Origin: Oscillatoriales cyanobacterium RM2_1_1 | Lineage (GTDB): Bacteria; Cyanobacteriota; Cyanobacteriia; Cyanobacteriales; Microcoleaceae | Reading direction: 5' to 3' | Assembly (NCBI GenBank): GCA_012033335.1 | Contig: JAAURB010000039.1 | Coordinates: 1 to 45,353 of the forward strand | Length of the DNA: 45,353 bases | Translations under genes and position numbers: made by a program | The notes under the pieces: generated by a model | What the model was told of the DNA's origin: nothing | The model's input: the letters and a program-made list of their open reading frames with translations, nothing else | Database searches by the model: none | In this document: positions 9,438 through 18,717 of the stretch, piece by piece | How the letters are laid out: the number at the start of each line of letters is the position of its first letter | Position numbering within the stretch: the stretch's first letter is position 1

Positions 9438-9828
9438 TTACTATTGTGACATCTCCTTTAAAATCTTTCCAGAAGTAAAGTGTAATATTTACGACAACTT
9501 TACAAGGTCTGTCAAGGTTGACATTCTCTCTACTCCAATCTCCACCCAAATCCAAAGATTCAAATCCATAGATGGAGATTTCTATGGCCTCACCGTTCAG
9601 GGTTCTGGCTTCCAGAGATCAATCACCCAGCATTGTTGCCATTGTACCGAGGTCGAACTCTCCTCAGGCTTTCAAATTATTTCTGGCTCCAGATTCCCAG
9701 TGCCTCCGGATATTGTCAATCAAACAAAAAATTTGGGGTTGTAGAAATTCTCTAGCGGAGATTCACCTGAGGGTGCGATAATAACAACTGTGCAATAAAT
9801 AACTGTGTAGTCATTAGCTCTACTCAAC
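9438..9828. other. Spacer between divergent yfr1 and ndhL
   Basis: About 390 bp without a convincing gene. It must hold the yfr1 promoter on the minus strand and the ndhL promoter on the plus strand. A 69-codon plus-strand frame at 9572 has no recognisable features or ribosome binding site and is not called. Confidence 0.6.
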
Positions 9829-10053
9829 ATGGACAGTATCTGGATTACTCTAGGGTTGTATGGGGTGCTGGCAGGTGCATATCTGTTAGTTGTTCCGGCA
9901 GCGCTCTACGTTTACATGAATAGTCGCTGGTATGTTGCGAGTTCTCTAGAGCGAGCATTTATGTATTTTCTGGTTTTCTTTTTCTTTCCAGGGTTGATTC
10001 TTCTGGCTCCTTTCTTGAATTTTCGTCCCAAGCCCCGTGAAATTGCGAGCTGA
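9829..10053 (+). CDS. ndhL: NAD(P)H-quinone oxidoreductase subunit L
   Basis: NdhL is a 74-residue membrane subunit of the cyanobacterial NDH-1 complex in the thylakoid, which works in cyclic electron flow, respiration and CO2 uptake. Two hydrophobic helices are visible: [19 protein letters not shown] (about 8-28) and [19 protein letters not shown] (about 44-63). The diagnostic linker [16 protein letters not shown] lies between them. The end (NFRPKPRE) is typical. Its stop overlaps the next start in TGATG, indicating translational coupling. Confidence 0.95.
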   Translation: MDSIWITLGLYGVLAGAYLLVVPAALYVYMNSRWYVASSLERAFMYFLVFFFFPGLILLAPFLNFRPKPREIAS

Positions 10054-10358
10054 TGCGACGAATTGATGCGATTGGAATTGGCTTTGGAGTTTTTGCAGCA
10101 GGTTGGATTCTGTATCTCCTCTTAGGAAAGTTGGGTCTAGAGGGTGAAGATGCTGGAATTTGGACTCAGGCCATTTTGGTCGGGGGCCTAGTTGGGTGGC
10201 TATTGACTTATTTATTCCGGGCGGTTACCCACAAGATGACCTATAACCAGCAGCTGCAGGACTATGAAGATGCGGTTTTGCAGAAGCGCCTGGATGCGAT
10301 GACCCCAGAAGAGCTAGCACAACTTCAAGCTGAGGTTGAGGCTGAAAAGCAACAGTAG
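10053..10358 (+). CDS. DUF3007 family membrane protein
   Basis: This 101-residue protein has two hydrophobic segments (about 6-26 and 39-58) followed by a charged helical tail (TYNQQLQDYEDAVLQKRLDAMTPEELAQLQ). This matches DUF3007, a family of photosynthetic organisms habitually found between ndhL and trpA. The start overlaps the ndhL stop by one base (TGATG). A thylakoid role near NDH-1 or photosystem biogenesis is suggested by the gene order only; no catalytic residues are seen. Confidence 0.85.
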   Translation: MRRIDAIGIGFGVFAAGWILYLLLGKLGLEGEDAGIWTQAILVGGLVGWLLTYLFRAVTHKMTYNQQLQDYEDAVLQKRLDAMTPEELAQLQAEVEAEKQQ

Positions 10359-10386
10359 TTTTTCCCGCTTTCGAGCTAATTTCCCA

Positions 10387-10408
10387 GCAGGCAAGATGCC
10401 TGCGCCAC
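10387..10408. repeat. Dispersed palindromic repeat, copy 1
   Basis: A hairpin GCAGGCA-AGA-TGCCTGC with a perfect 7-bp stem is followed by GCCAC. It sits in the DUF3007-trpA spacer. A related copy lies at 33974-33993 with a compensatory stem change. Confidence 0.75.
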
Positions 10409-10446
10409 AAGATTTGCATTTTATTTGATGGGCGTTCCTAAAGCGA

Positions 10447-11289
10447 ATGATTTCTGTTTCCCAATGTTTTGAGTCTCTCCAATCCGGCTCCCCTTCTCGC
10501 TCTAATCCTCCCGTCCTGAAACCTCAATGTGCCCTGATTCCATTTATCACAGCCGGAGATCCAGATTTAACCACCACTGCTAAAGCTTTGGAGCTACTGG
10601 ATCGGTCCGGGGCTGATTTGATTGAGTTGGGAATTCCCTATTCTGATCCGTTAGCCGATGGGCCTGTCATTCAAGCCGCTGCAACCCGGGCATTGCAGCG
10701 GGGCACTACCCTGAATGGGGTCTTGGAAATGCTGACGACGGTCAGTCCCACCTTGAAGGCTCCGGTGATTCTGTTTACCTATTACAATCCAATTCTCACC
10801 CTGGGGATTCGGCCTTTCTTGGAAAAGATCTATCAGGCTGGGGCTCGGGGGTTAGTGATTCCTGACCTGCCTTTGGAGGAGGCTGAACCTGTGCTGCACG
10901 TTTCCAGAGAAGTTGGGATAGACCTAACGTTACTGATTGCCCCCACTAGTCCTCATGAGCGAATTTTAGAGATTACCCGTCAATCTCAAGGGTTTATTTA
11001 CCTGGTGAGTGTCACTGGCGTTACGGGGATGCGAACCCAACTCCAAGATCGGGTACAAACGTTGTTGCAACAGATTCAGACCTTGACCGATAAACCCGTT
11101 GGGGTAGGCTTTGGGATTTCTCAGCCTGAACAGGCCCAACAGGTTCGAGATTGGGGAGCCCATGCCGTGATTGTGGGCAGTGCTTTTGTCAAACGATTGG
11201 CAGAGGGCTCTCCAGAGCAGGGACTTGAGAGTCTGGCCCAGTTTTGTCGAGAGCTAAAAACGGCGATCGCTACGGATTCTCAGGGTTGA
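10447..11289 (+). CDS. trpA: Tryptophan synthase alpha subunit
   Basis: TrpA is 280 residues and splits indole-3-glycerol phosphate to indole for TrpB. The TIM-barrel motifs are present: [12 protein letters not shown], then [16 protein letters not shown] with catalytic Glu60 and Asp71 (E. coli Glu49 and Asp60). [14 protein letters not shown] and [10 protein letters not shown] form the phosphate-binding end. An N-terminal extension of about 14 residues relative to E. coli is usual in cyanobacteria. It lies 88 bp after DUF3007 and converges on, and overlaps by 20 bp, the capA-like gene. A HIP1 site lies in its last codons. Confidence 0.97.
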   Translation: MISVSQCFESLQSGSPSRSNPPVLKPQCALIPFITAGDPDLTTTAKALELLDRSGADLIELGIPYSDPLADGPVIQAAATRALQRGTTLNGVLEMLTTVSPTLKAPVILFTYYNPILTLGIRPFLEKIYQAGARGLVIPDLPLEEAEPVLHVSREVGIDLTLLIAPTSPHERILEITRQSQGFIYLVSVTGVTGMRTQLQDRVQTLLQQIQTLTDKPVGVGFGISQPEQAQQVRDWGAHAVIVGSAFVKRLAEGSPEQGLESLAQFCRELKTAIATDSQG

Positions 11290-12511
11290 CTTGAGCCTTA
11301 GAATTTGCCGCTATGACTAGAGAATTGAGATGGCGATTCATCTGGTCTAGATAGGTTTCTAGCCGGTCATAGGTCTGTGACGACAATAGGGCATCGTCCC
11401 GCTTGCCTATCACTGCTTCTACGGGCAAAATTCGGAACTGATATCTGCCTTGAGCCGTGTAGCGATGTACCCAGGTGGGAATTCCTTTGACTTCTGAGAT
11501 TTCTATCGTTTCCTCCGGAAAATTCTTGCGAAGGCGTACCTTGAAGATTACCCCCAGATCCCGATATTTCTCCCGTTGATTGGAAATGAAATTTCCCATA
11601 GAGTAGATCGCAACCGCTTTTCTCTGAGTTCCATCGGTATTGGTTTGTTCAAATATTTCATAGGGTTGAACCACATGGGGATGGCTGCCCAAAATAATAT
11701 CAGCTCCAGCATTGACCAGATTTTTGACCAGGGTTTTTTGTTGGGTATTGGGCTGTCGCTGGTATTCACTGCCAAAGTGCAGGGCCACTGTAACAATATC
11801 TGCGCCGGAGGCTCTGGCGGTTTGAATATCCTGGATGATCTTTGCTTCATCGATTACAGCCACCAGGTAATCTTTTCCCTGAGGAATAGGAATGCCATTT
11901 GTGCCATAGGTATAAGCCAGAATTGCCATATCAATCTGATTTTTTTCTACCCTCAGAATATTTTGGGCTTCGGTGAGGGAAGCAGCAGTTCCTACAGGTT
12001 TTAATCCACGGCTACGGAGATTTTCCAGGGTTTTCAGGACTCCCTTTTCACCCCGATCGAGGGAATGATTATTGGCCGTTGTCAGAATATTAAATCCAGC
12101 GGTTTTGATCGCGTCTGCTAGAGGGGCCGGAGCATTGAATCGGGGATAGCCAGTGTATTTTGCCTCTGGGCCCGCCAGGGTTGTCTCCAGGTTGCCAATC
12201 ACCCAGTTTCCCCGGTGCAAAATCGGCTGAACTTCGGTAAAAAAGTTGTCGTAGTTGTAGGTTTTGATCTGGGAGTTGTAGCCTGATTTAATCTGAGACC
12301 CATGCATCATAATATCTCCCACCGCTAGCAGGGTCGCTTCGGTGGAATAGGGCTGAGGTTCAGGGGGAGGGACTTCTATCCCAGGAAGGTCAGAACGACT
12401 CTGGTTGATTGGAGCCCTTTGATTGCAACCGTAGGCTAGGGCAAAACCCAGCAGGATGCCAATCCAAAAGACTTGCTTTACAACCTGTTTGCGTCTCCTG
12501 CTTCTGTTCAT
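11270..12511 (-). CDS. CapA-like metallophosphatase lipoprotein
   Basis: This CapA/PgsA-type (PGA_cap) calcineurin-like phosphatase is about 413 residues from the ATG at 12511. That start gives a proper exported-protein N-terminus: MNRSRRRKQ, a hydrophobic core [13 protein letters not shown] and Cys as lipobox residue. In-frame starts at 12580 (ATG) and 12706 (TTG) would bury the signal. The domain shows [11 protein letters not shown] (first metal motif), [22 protein letters not shown] and [18 protein letters not shown] and [10 protein letters not shown] complete it, so the metal-site set is full. Family members act in polyglutamate capsule or cell-envelope polymer metabolism. A Pho-box-like array about 285 bp upstream points toward it. 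Confidence 0.88.
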   Translation of the reverse strand: MNRSRRRKQVVKQVFWIGILLGFALAYGCNQRAPINQSRSDLPGIEVPPPEPQPYSTEATLLAVGDIMMHGSQIKSGYNSQIKTYNYDNFFTEVQPILHRGNWVIGNLETTLAGPEAKYTGYPRFNAPAPLADAIKTAGFNILTTANNHSLDRGEKGVLKTLENLRSRGLKPVGTAASLTEAQNILRVEKNQIDMAILAYTYGTNGIPIPQGKDYLVAVIDEAKIIQDIQTARASGADIVTVALHFGSEYQRQPNTQQKTLVKNLVNAGADIILGSHPHVVQPYEIFEQTNTDGTQRKAVAIYSMGNFISNQREKYRDLGVIFKVRLRKNFPEETIEISEVKGIPTWVHRYTAQGRYQFRILPVEAVIGKRDDALLSSQTYDRLETYLDQMNRHLNSLVIAANSKAQVNPENP

Positions 12512-12795
12512 TGTGGTTCTAGCTCCCGGGTTATCTAATGAATCGTTTGAATTTTGCCAATTATTTGATGTGGCATTCATGCTATAGTTAGAGACTATCT
12601 GAAAAAGCACAACTCTGGTCAGGAAAGCCTCCGTTGTTCTACTAGGATTTGAATTGATAGTTTGAACCAATAGTTTGAAACACTTGATTGGCTTTAAAAA
12701 ATGCAAAGCCAGCTTGAAGCGTCCCAGAGCTGGGGCGATCGCAACAAAATAATAGATTCAAAACGTAGATTCAAAATGCATATTAATGCATGCTT

Positions 12796-12826
12796 AGGTT
12801 AAGCTCAGTTAATTAATCAGGTTAAA
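12796..12826 (-). promoter_or_regulatory. Pho-box-like array facing the capA-like gene
   Basis: On the minus strand three 8-mers stand in tandem: TTTAACCT, AATTAACT and CTTAACCT, with starts 12 and 11 bp apart. The known cyanobacterial Pho box, bound by the PhoB-type regulator SphR, is a tandem of PyTTAAPyPyT/A 8-mers spaced by about 3 bp. Two units match fully and one partly. Binding is inferred only. Confidence 0.55.
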
Positions 12827-12981
12827 GGAGGCCAATCGGCTCCTGTTAAAAGGCTGAACCAAGTCTAAGCTCGGAACGCCCATTCAGAAAGAGATGTAGC
12901 ACCTTGAGCCCGGGAGACATCAAGGGTTCTTAACATTTAAATAATATTTCAATAAAAAAGTTAATCTATATCACACATTTT

Positions 12982-13015
12982 CTTTACCTTGAGTTAACCT
13001 TTTACTCATAGAATA
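12982..13015 (+). promoter_or_regulatory. Pho-box-like promoter facing the response regulator
   Basis: CTTTACCT and GTTAACCT lie exactly 11 bp apart (12982 and 12993). They are followed by TAGAAT at 13010, a good -10 element with no classical -35. This is the layout of an activator-dependent Pho promoter, with the array replacing the -35. Transcription would start near 13021 and run toward the small ORFs and the regulator gene. Confidence 0.5.
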
Positions 13016-13068
13016 ACATTGGCTTTCCTAGAAATATCCACTACGACTGAGTTGCGCTGGAGCAGACT

Positions 13069-13233
13069 ATGTTTAAACAAATTGTCTTAAGACCAGCTAA
13101 TGACCACTATTTCCCCGCTCGGGAAATGTTGATGATTAATTCAAGTTTGGAACCTTTCAGCTCTGCAGTTTTGTATCATAAGCTTCTCAGCAACTGGAAG
13201 CATATCTACGTTGGATGGAATGTTGCGAGTTAA
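13069..13233 (+). CDS. Candidate 54-residue small protein
   Basis: An ATG preceded by GGAG at a 7-bp spacing opens a 54-codon frame (MFKQIVLRPANDHYF at the start, WKHIYVGWNVAS at the end). It lies just downstream of the Pho-box-like promoter. I recognise no family. A second frame, 13215-13391 (58 codons, with YWYQFASDMKQTLQDLGF), overlaps its end in another frame. The two may be halves of one frameshifted gene, two small genes, or an untranslated leader of the regulator gene at 13443. Confidence 0.35.
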   Translation: MFKQIVLRPANDHYFPAREMLMINSSLEPFSSAVLYHKLLSNWKHIYVGWNVAS

Positions 13234-13442
13234 TCGCTGGCCATAGCAAGCATTTTGCCTATTGGTATCAGTTTGCTTCCGACATGAAGCAAACATTGCA
13301 GGATTTGGGTTTTCGGTTGGGTTCTCGAACCAGGTTTTCTAGCCAAACTCTCAGATCTGGAATTTTCAAGCTCGGTGTATCTATGGTTTGAACCTTTTCT
13401 ACGCATTTCCCTACAAGCAGTCAGGAACAGGAATAGACTTTT

Positions 13443-14183
13443 ATGTTTTCTTCGGATTTAAGCAAGAGCCCCTACCGTCCGGATATTCGTTCTACGGGTC
13501 ATATTTTGTTGCTCGAGGATGAAGAACCCTGGCGCGATATGCTGGCTCTGGCCCTCAAAGAACATGGTTATGGTGTTTCAATCACAGCGGATAGCCGAGA
13601 GGTGATTCCTTCCATTCAATCAACCATCCCGAATTTTGGAGAATTCTCCTACAGCCTTCTTATTTTAGACTCCATCAACGGCCTGGATCTGTGTCGGATG
13701 CTACGGCATCAGGGCAACTCCGTACCCATCTTGATTGTGGGAAACCAGGAAACTGCAAATAACTGTGCGTTTTATCTTGAGGCCGGGGCCGATGACTACC
13801 TGACCAAGCCCTTTGGGATGCGAGAATTCATTGCCCGGTGTCGAGCTTTGATGCGTCGTCAAAGATTGGGGCAACTCCCTGGATTGGTGATGTTGCAGTA
13901 TCGAGATGTATTGCTCTATCAAGAAGAATGTCGGGTGATTGTCCGCAACGAGGAGATCAAGCTTTCTCCCAAGCAGTTTCGTTTGCTAGAGCTGTTCATG
14001 AGTTATCCTCGTCGGGTCTGGTCGCGGGAACAACTCCTGGATTTGATCTGGGGGCCCGACTTTATTGGCGATAGCAAAACCGTCGATGTCCATATTCGCT
14101 GGTTGCGGGAGCGTTTAGAAGTTGATCCGAGCTCCCCAGAATATATTGTCACTGTTCGGGGGTTTGGTTATCGGTTTGGATGA
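13443..14183 (+). CDS. OmpR/PhoB-family response regulator, atypical receiver
   Basis: This 246-residue regulator has a receiver domain (about 18-137) and a winged-helix DNA-binding domain (about 150-246). The DNA-binding part is well conserved: LSPKQFRLLELF, RRVWSREQLLDLIWGP, VDVHIRWLRERL and TVRGFGYRFG. The receiver keeps the acidic pair (LLLEDEEPW), an Asp at 76 and Lys122 (LTKPFG). However, the loop after Asp76 is about four residues short (LDSINGLDLC instead of the usual Asp-x-x-x-Pro-x-x-x-Gly). The switch Ser/Thr is Gly100 (PILIVGNQE). Phosphorylation may therefore be lost or altered. Position beside Pho-box-like arrays and phoX suggests a phosphate-related role, perhaps SphR-like, but this is inference. 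Confidence 0.88.
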   Translation: MFSSDLSKSPYRPDIRSTGHILLLEDEEPWRDMLALALKEHGYGVSITADSREVIPSIQSTIPNFGEFSYSLLILDSINGLDLCRMLRHQGNSVPILIVGNQETANNCAFYLEAGADDYLTKPFGMREFIARCRALMRRQRLGQLPGLVMLQYRDVLLYQEECRVIVRNEEIKLSPKQFRLLELFMSYPRRVWSREQLLDLIWGPDFIGDSKTVDVHIRWLRERLEVDPSSPEYIVTVRGFGYRFG

Positions 14184-14265
14184 GGAGACAAAATCTTGAC
14201 CATCTCTCTCGGTCTGTTTTTTCAACGTTAGAATACGGGTAGACGATCTTACTTTCGGTAGTTGA

Positions 14266-14295
14266 AAAATAGGTCTTTATCATCTGACCTATTTT
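14266..14295 (+). terminator. Probable terminator after the response regulator
   Basis: A perfect 10-bp inverted repeat, AAAATAGGTC and GACCTATTTT, is separated by 10 bases, with T-rich sequence at and after its 3' arm. It lies between the regulator and phoX, so the two genes are probably separate transcripts. Confidence 0.6.
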
Positions 14296-14345
14296 CTCAA
14301 TTCAGCTTCTAGTCATTACTTTACTTTATTCTTCCTATTAGTTTT

Positions 14346-16595
14346 ATGGGACTCAGACGCAGAGAGTTTTTGCTGTTCTTGGGGGCAAGCCTAGGTACTG
14401 CAACGATTGCTTCATGCCGGAAGCAAGTTGATACCAATTTACCATCGGTTCCCCAGACTCCAGGTTCATCCGCCCAGACCCCTATAAGCTTTAAACCGAT
14501 TAAGGGGCCTTTACCACTAGAAACGGATGCCATTGAGAATCAAGTCGGTCAATTGATTCAGGTCAGTACCGCATCTGCCGAGGAACAGACCCAAGCCTAC
14601 CAAACCTACGAAGTCATCGACGACATTGTTTTACCCGAAGGATTTACCTATGAGATTGTAGCCACCTGGGGGGATCCCGTTGGCAATTCCCGATTTGGCT
14701 TCAACAATGACTACCTTTCTTTTGTGCCGACCAAAGAGAATGAAGGATTTTTAACGGTTAATTTCGAGTACATTAGCCCAATCCCTTGGCTTCAAGGTTT
14801 TAAAGCCGCAACAGGTAAGTCCTTGCCGATGGACAAACTAGAGAACGCCTTGAAATCCACTAAAGATGCAAAAATTGATGCCTTTAGCCTGAAGGCCGAT
14901 GATCCGACTCGACAGTTGGTGCGGGAGGTTTCCCAGGAAGGGTTAACTGATTTGGGCATGGGGGTCATCTCTGTCCGTCGCACCCCTGAGGGCAAGTGGG
15001 AACGTACCTACTCCAAAGCGGATCGCCGAGTCACCGGGCTTTCTGGCTGGACGGATAATCGCTATCTGAAATCTACCGGGCCCGGGGCTAGTATATTCCG
15101 CAAGCCAGGTCAGGGGTATGATGACCGCTTGGGGGATCGGATTATTGGGACATTTGGTAACTGTGCTGGAGGCACAACTCCCTGGGGCACCGTCTTTAGT
15201 GGGGAAGAAAATGTCCAAATGTACATTGCCGATGCGGTTTACCCCGATGGCAGCTCCTTTCCCCCCAGTAAAAAGCCTTTTTCTGGAGCCATTGAGGGCT
15301 TGGGAAATGTGTTTGGTCTGGCGGGAAATAAATACGGTTGGATGGTAGAACTCGATCCCGCTAACCCTGAGGATTATGGCACAAAACATACCTGGCTGGG
15401 TCGTTACCGCCATGAAGCGGTGGGGATTCGAGCTGAAGCTGGAAAACCGGTGGCGTTTTATTCCGGGTGCGATCGCCGGGGGGGACATCTCTATAAGTTT
15501 GTCAGTGCCCAGAAGGTTGTGGATCCCCAAGCCAAAACCAACTCTCAACTGTTGAACGACGGAATGCTCTATGTGGCCAAGTTCAATCCGGATGGTTCAG
15601 GGGTATGGATTCCCCTCAAGGCCGATACCGCTGTCAATCCAGATGCCCCTGAGGTTCATGCTGGGGGAATGATCGCCCTACCCAAGCGACCTGAAGGCGG
15701 CGATTTTATGGCAGCAACAGCAGAGGACATTACCAGCTTCAAACAGAAATTTAAGACCTTGGGAGATCTCTACCAGGGAAATACCCCCGAGGAAGTCCAG
15801 GGGGCAATTTTGATTGATGCCCACCTGGCTGGCAGTGCTGTGGGGGGTACCTGTACCGCTCGACCTGAGGATACTGATGTGGGGCCAACGGGGGCTTTGT
15901 TTATCACCTTTACCTCAGGCTTTCCAGAGGAAGAGGCTGGTGGGCCCGATCTGCGAGTCTTTAAGGGCCAAGATGGAGAAATGTCTGAGTTTGGCTGGAT
16001 TGTTCGAATTGATGAAGCCAACAACGATCCTGGAGCCACGACCTTTCGCTGGGACATGTTTGCTACGGGTGGAGAGGTAGCTGACGGCGGTCTGGGCTTC
16101 TCCAATCCTGACAATTTACTCTTTGATCGCAACGGCAATCTTTGGATGGTGACAGACATCTCCACCACCAAACTGAATAAATCTGTTCCCCAGGGACGGA
16201 TGAATAAAAAGACAAATCAACCCATGGAACAACCGGACACCCTAGGAATCTTTGGTAATAATTCCCTGTGGTTCTTCCCGACCTCCGGGGAAAATGCGGG
16301 AGAGGGTTACCTATTTGCCTTAGGGCCCATGGAATCTGAAATGACAGGGCCCTACTTCACGGAGGATCAGCAAACCCTGTTTATTGCCGTTCAGCATCCT
16401 GGAGAGACCAAAGGAACCCGCCAAGACATGAAGACGGAAACCCGAGGGTTTTCAGTCAAAACTACAAAGGGCCAGGAATTCATGCAGACTCGTCAGGTTC
16501 CTGTTGGGTCAAATTGGCCAACTTTGCGCCAGAATGACCCACCTAAGCCTTCTGTTGTGGCCATTCGCCGGATAAATTCTGGACAGATTGTATAG
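14346..16595 (+). CDS. phoX: PhoX-type alkaline phosphatase (DUF839), Tat lipoprotein
   Basis: This 749-residue protein is of the PhoX/DUF839 family, calcium- and iron-dependent phosphatases that release phosphate from organic esters outside the cytoplasm. The N-terminus has a twin-arginine motif (RRREFLLFLG, residues 4-13) and a lipobox ending at Cys24 (IASC). This predicts folded export by Tat and membrane anchoring. Family segments include EGFTYEIVATWGDPV, FGFNNDYLSFVP, FGNCAGGTTPWGTVFSGEEN with metal-site acidic residues, and GRYRHEAV. VNFEYISP and CTARPEDTDVGPTGALFIT follow, then a late FSNPDNLLFDRNGNLW segment. Catalysis inside this large family is not proven for each member. The context (regulator, Pho-box-like arrays, porin) supports phosphate scavenging. 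Confidence 0.87.
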   Translation: MGLRRREFLLFLGASLGTATIASCRKQVDTNLPSVPQTPGSSAQTPISFKPIKGPLPLETDAIENQVGQLIQVSTASAEEQTQAYQTYEVIDDIVLPEGFTYEIVATWGDPVGNSRFGFNNDYLSFVPTKENEGFLTVNFEYISPIPWLQGFKAATGKSLPMDKLENALKSTKDAKIDAFSLKADDPTRQLVREVSQEGLTDLGMGVISVRRTPEGKWERTYSKADRRVTGLSGWTDNRYLKSTGPGASIFRKPGQGYDDRLGDRIIGTFGNCAGGTTPWGTVFSGEENVQMYIADAVYPDGSSFPPSKKPFSGAIEGLGNVFGLAGNKYGWMVELDPANPEDYGTKHTWLGRYRHEAVGIRAEAGKPVAFYSGCDRRGGHLYKFVSAQKVVDPQAKTNSQLLNDGMLYVAKFNPDGSGVWIPLKADTAVNPDAPEVHAGGMIALPKRPEGGDFMAATAEDITSFKQKFKTLGDLYQGNTPEEVQGAILIDAHLAGSAVGGTCTARPEDTDVGPTGALFITFTSGFPEEEAGGPDLRVFKGQDGEMSEFGWIVRIDEANNDPGATTFRWDMFATGGEVADGGLGFSNPDNLLFDRNGNLWMVTDISTTKLNKSVPQGRMNKKTNQPMEQPDTLGIFGNNSLWFFPTSGENAGEGYLFALGPMESEMTGPYFTEDQQTLFIAVQHPGETKGTRQDMKTETRGFSVKTTKGQEFMQTRQVPVGSNWPTLRQNDPPKPSVVAIRRINSGQIV

Positions 16596-16774
16596 ATCTG
16601 AAAAGGGATGCTAGGCTATTGTTGAAGTTTTAAAGTGAATCAGGAAAAACCTGGTTTACCGAGTCCCTTACTGGTCTGAAGCAAAGCTACTTTATGATTT
16701 AATCTGTGGTAACATTGGTTCAGTCGAGCTGGGGACTCCCTTGCTTTAGTATTTAAGTCGGTGTGAGATTGGAG

Positions 16775-18616
16775 ATGATGAACAAAATTCTATGGAATGC
16801 AATTAGGCAGAGCCCAGGAGTCCTGGGAGCTGTTTTTCTCTTAGCTAACGCTGCCCTAGCCCTCGAAACACAGTCTGCGGGGCAGGATTCTGTATCAGCT
16901 CAGTCCAGTTCAGAGGTTCAGGTTCTAGAGCAATTTGTTTCTCTCCCCCTAGGAGCAGAAGCCGAAGCTCCAGCTCAAGTGATTTCTTCGGAGTCCCTTG
17001 CCAATCCTGAGGCAACTGTCCTCGAGACAACCCAGTTTCAACTGGCTCAAACTGAACCCGAAGCTCCTGAAACCACTAATGTTTCTGACTTGGAGCAGGT
17101 CAATTCCTACGCGGAAGACCCTGATGCCATGGATCAGGTGACCTCAGTATCTCAGCTTTCTGACGTTCAACCGACTGACTGGGCATTCCAGGCATTGCAG
17201 TCTCTGGTTGAGCGCTATGGCTGTATTGCAGGTTATCCCGATGGTACCTACAAGGGCAACCGGGCCATGACTCGTTTCGAGTTTGCGGCTGGTTTGAATG
17301 CTTGTTTGGAGCGGGTGAATGAGCTGATTGCGGCCTCGACTGCGAATCTGGTCACTCGTGAGGATTTAGCCGTTTTGCAACGTCTGCAAGAGGAGTTCGC
17401 GGCTGAATTGGCGGCCCTCCGAGGTCGGGTCTTGGCGTTGGAAGCTCGGACGGCTGAACTTGAAGCCAATCAGTTCTCCACCACAACCAAGCTGAACGGA
17501 GAAGTGATTTTCTTCGCCGGTGATACGTTCGGCGATCGCGCTACCTACAATGTCAACGGTGACCAAGGGCCAGATGGCACTGGTTTAGTTGATGACGATG
17601 ATGACCCCACCCAGACATTCTTGGGCTATCGGGTTCGTCTCAATTTTGATACAAGTTTTACTGGAGAGGATTTACTCCGAACTCGTCTACAGGCTGCAAA
17701 TATCCCCAACCTTAGTTCAAGAACCTTGACCAACACTTTGATGACTCGTTTGAGTACAGATGGTGGGGATGGTACTTTTGAGCTGGATGACCTCTATTAT
17801 CGTTTTCCAGTTTTTGGAAACGGTCAAGTTTTCATCGGGGCAAACAGTTTAGATCTAGACGATCTAAACGAAATCCTCAGCCCACTGCAAAGTACCGGTT
17901 CTGGGGTTTCTTCCCGATTTGGACGGTATAATCCTCTGATTGCTCGTGGCCCTCAGGGTATAGGTGGAATCTTCAAATATGACTTTGACTTCGCCAAGCT
18001 AACTCTTGGATATTTGACAGGAGATGGTGCAGACGCGAATGATGGTCGAGGGCTGTTTAATGGTAGCTATAGTGCCTCTGCCCAGATTGTATTTGAGCCC
18101 ATTGATGACCTTGGGATTGCCATTGAGTATTCACACCGCTATTTCCGAGATAGTAATGTTGATGTTTCTGGTGGAACAGGTAGCTTTATTGCTAGAAGGC
18201 CATTTGGAAATGCAGCAACCTCAACTGATAACCTAGGCTTTCAGTTGAACTGGGCCCTTACAGATTGGTTCGAGTTGGGTGGTTGGTTTGGGGTTGCCTG
18301 GGCAAACCAAAAGAGTGGTGGTTCTGACCGTTCTGCTACAATCTTGAACGGTGCAGTAACCTTAGCATTTCCTGACCTGCTGAATGATGGCGATCTGGGT
18401 GGTATCCTGGTTGGGGTTCCTCCGACTGTGGTTGAGCACGACATCACTGATTTGGAAGATCAAGATACTTCTCTGCACATTGAGGGATTCTATCGATTCC
18501 AGGTGAATGATTATATCTCAGTCACCCCTGGGTTCTTTGTGGTTACGGATCCAGACCACAACAGCAACAACGATACTATCTTTGTTGGTACCCTCCGGAC
18601 TCAGTTCCGCTTCTAA
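16775..18616 (+). CDS. SLH-domain OprB-type outer-membrane porin
   Basis: This is a cyanobacterial porin of about 613 residues. The start is taken at ATG 16775 (MMNKILW), right after GGAG; an in-frame GTG at 16763 is less likely. A signal peptide (about 1-30) is followed by a Glu/Ser/Ala-rich linker. Next comes one SLH domain (about 128-185, VQPTDWAFQALQSLVERYGC and GYPDGTYKGNRAMTRFEFAAG) that binds pyruvylated cell-wall polymer. A coiled coil (LAVLQRLQEEFAAELAALRGRV) leads into the OprB beta-barrel, ending in the C-terminal aromatic strand FVGTLRTQFRF. Related porins carry iron or phosphate. Yfr1, encoded in this window, is known to target porin mRNAs in other cyanobacteria. Confidence 0.93.
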   Translation: MMNKILWNAIRQSPGVLGAVFLLANAALALETQSAGQDSVSAQSSSEVQVLEQFVSLPLGAEAEAPAQVISSESLANPEATVLETTQFQLAQTEPEAPETTNVSDLEQVNSYAEDPDAMDQVTSVSQLSDVQPTDWAFQALQSLVERYGCIAGYPDGTYKGNRAMTRFEFAAGLNACLERVNELIAASTANLVTREDLAVLQRLQEEFAAELAALRGRVLALEARTAELEANQFSTTTKLNGEVIFFAGDTFGDRATYNVNGDQGPDGTGLVDDDDDPTQTFLGYRVRLNFDTSFTGEDLLRTRLQAANIPNLSSRTLTNTLMTRLSTDGGDGTFELDDLYYRFPVFGNGQVFIGANSLDLDDLNEILSPLQSTGSGVSSRFGRYNPLIARGPQGIGGIFKYDFDFAKLTLGYLTGDGADANDGRGLFNGSYSASAQIVFEPIDDLGIAIEYSHRYFRDSNVDVSGGTGSFIARRPFGNAATSTDNLGFQLNWALTDWFELGGWFGVAWANQKSGGSDRSATILNGAVTLAFPDLLNDGDLGGILVGVPPTVVEHDITDLEDQDTSLHIEGFYRFQVNDYISVTPGFFVVTDPDHNSNNDTIFVGTLRTQFRF

Positions 18617-18664
18617 GTTTGATTTTTGCTTGCTTTAGAAGCTTAAATTCTAAAGTTTTCAGGG

Positions 18665-18691
18665 GAAGGTTAGGGAGTTTTCCTAGCCTTC
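18665..18691 (+). terminator. Hairpin after porin gene
   Basis: GAAGGTTAGG and CCTAGCCTTC pair over 10 positions (one G-T wobble) around a 7-base loop, then T-rich sequence. This is a probable terminator of the porin transcript, 48 bp after its stop. Confidence 0.55.
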
Positions 18692-18717
18692 TCTTGCTTT
18701 ATACCCCCTTGAATTTA

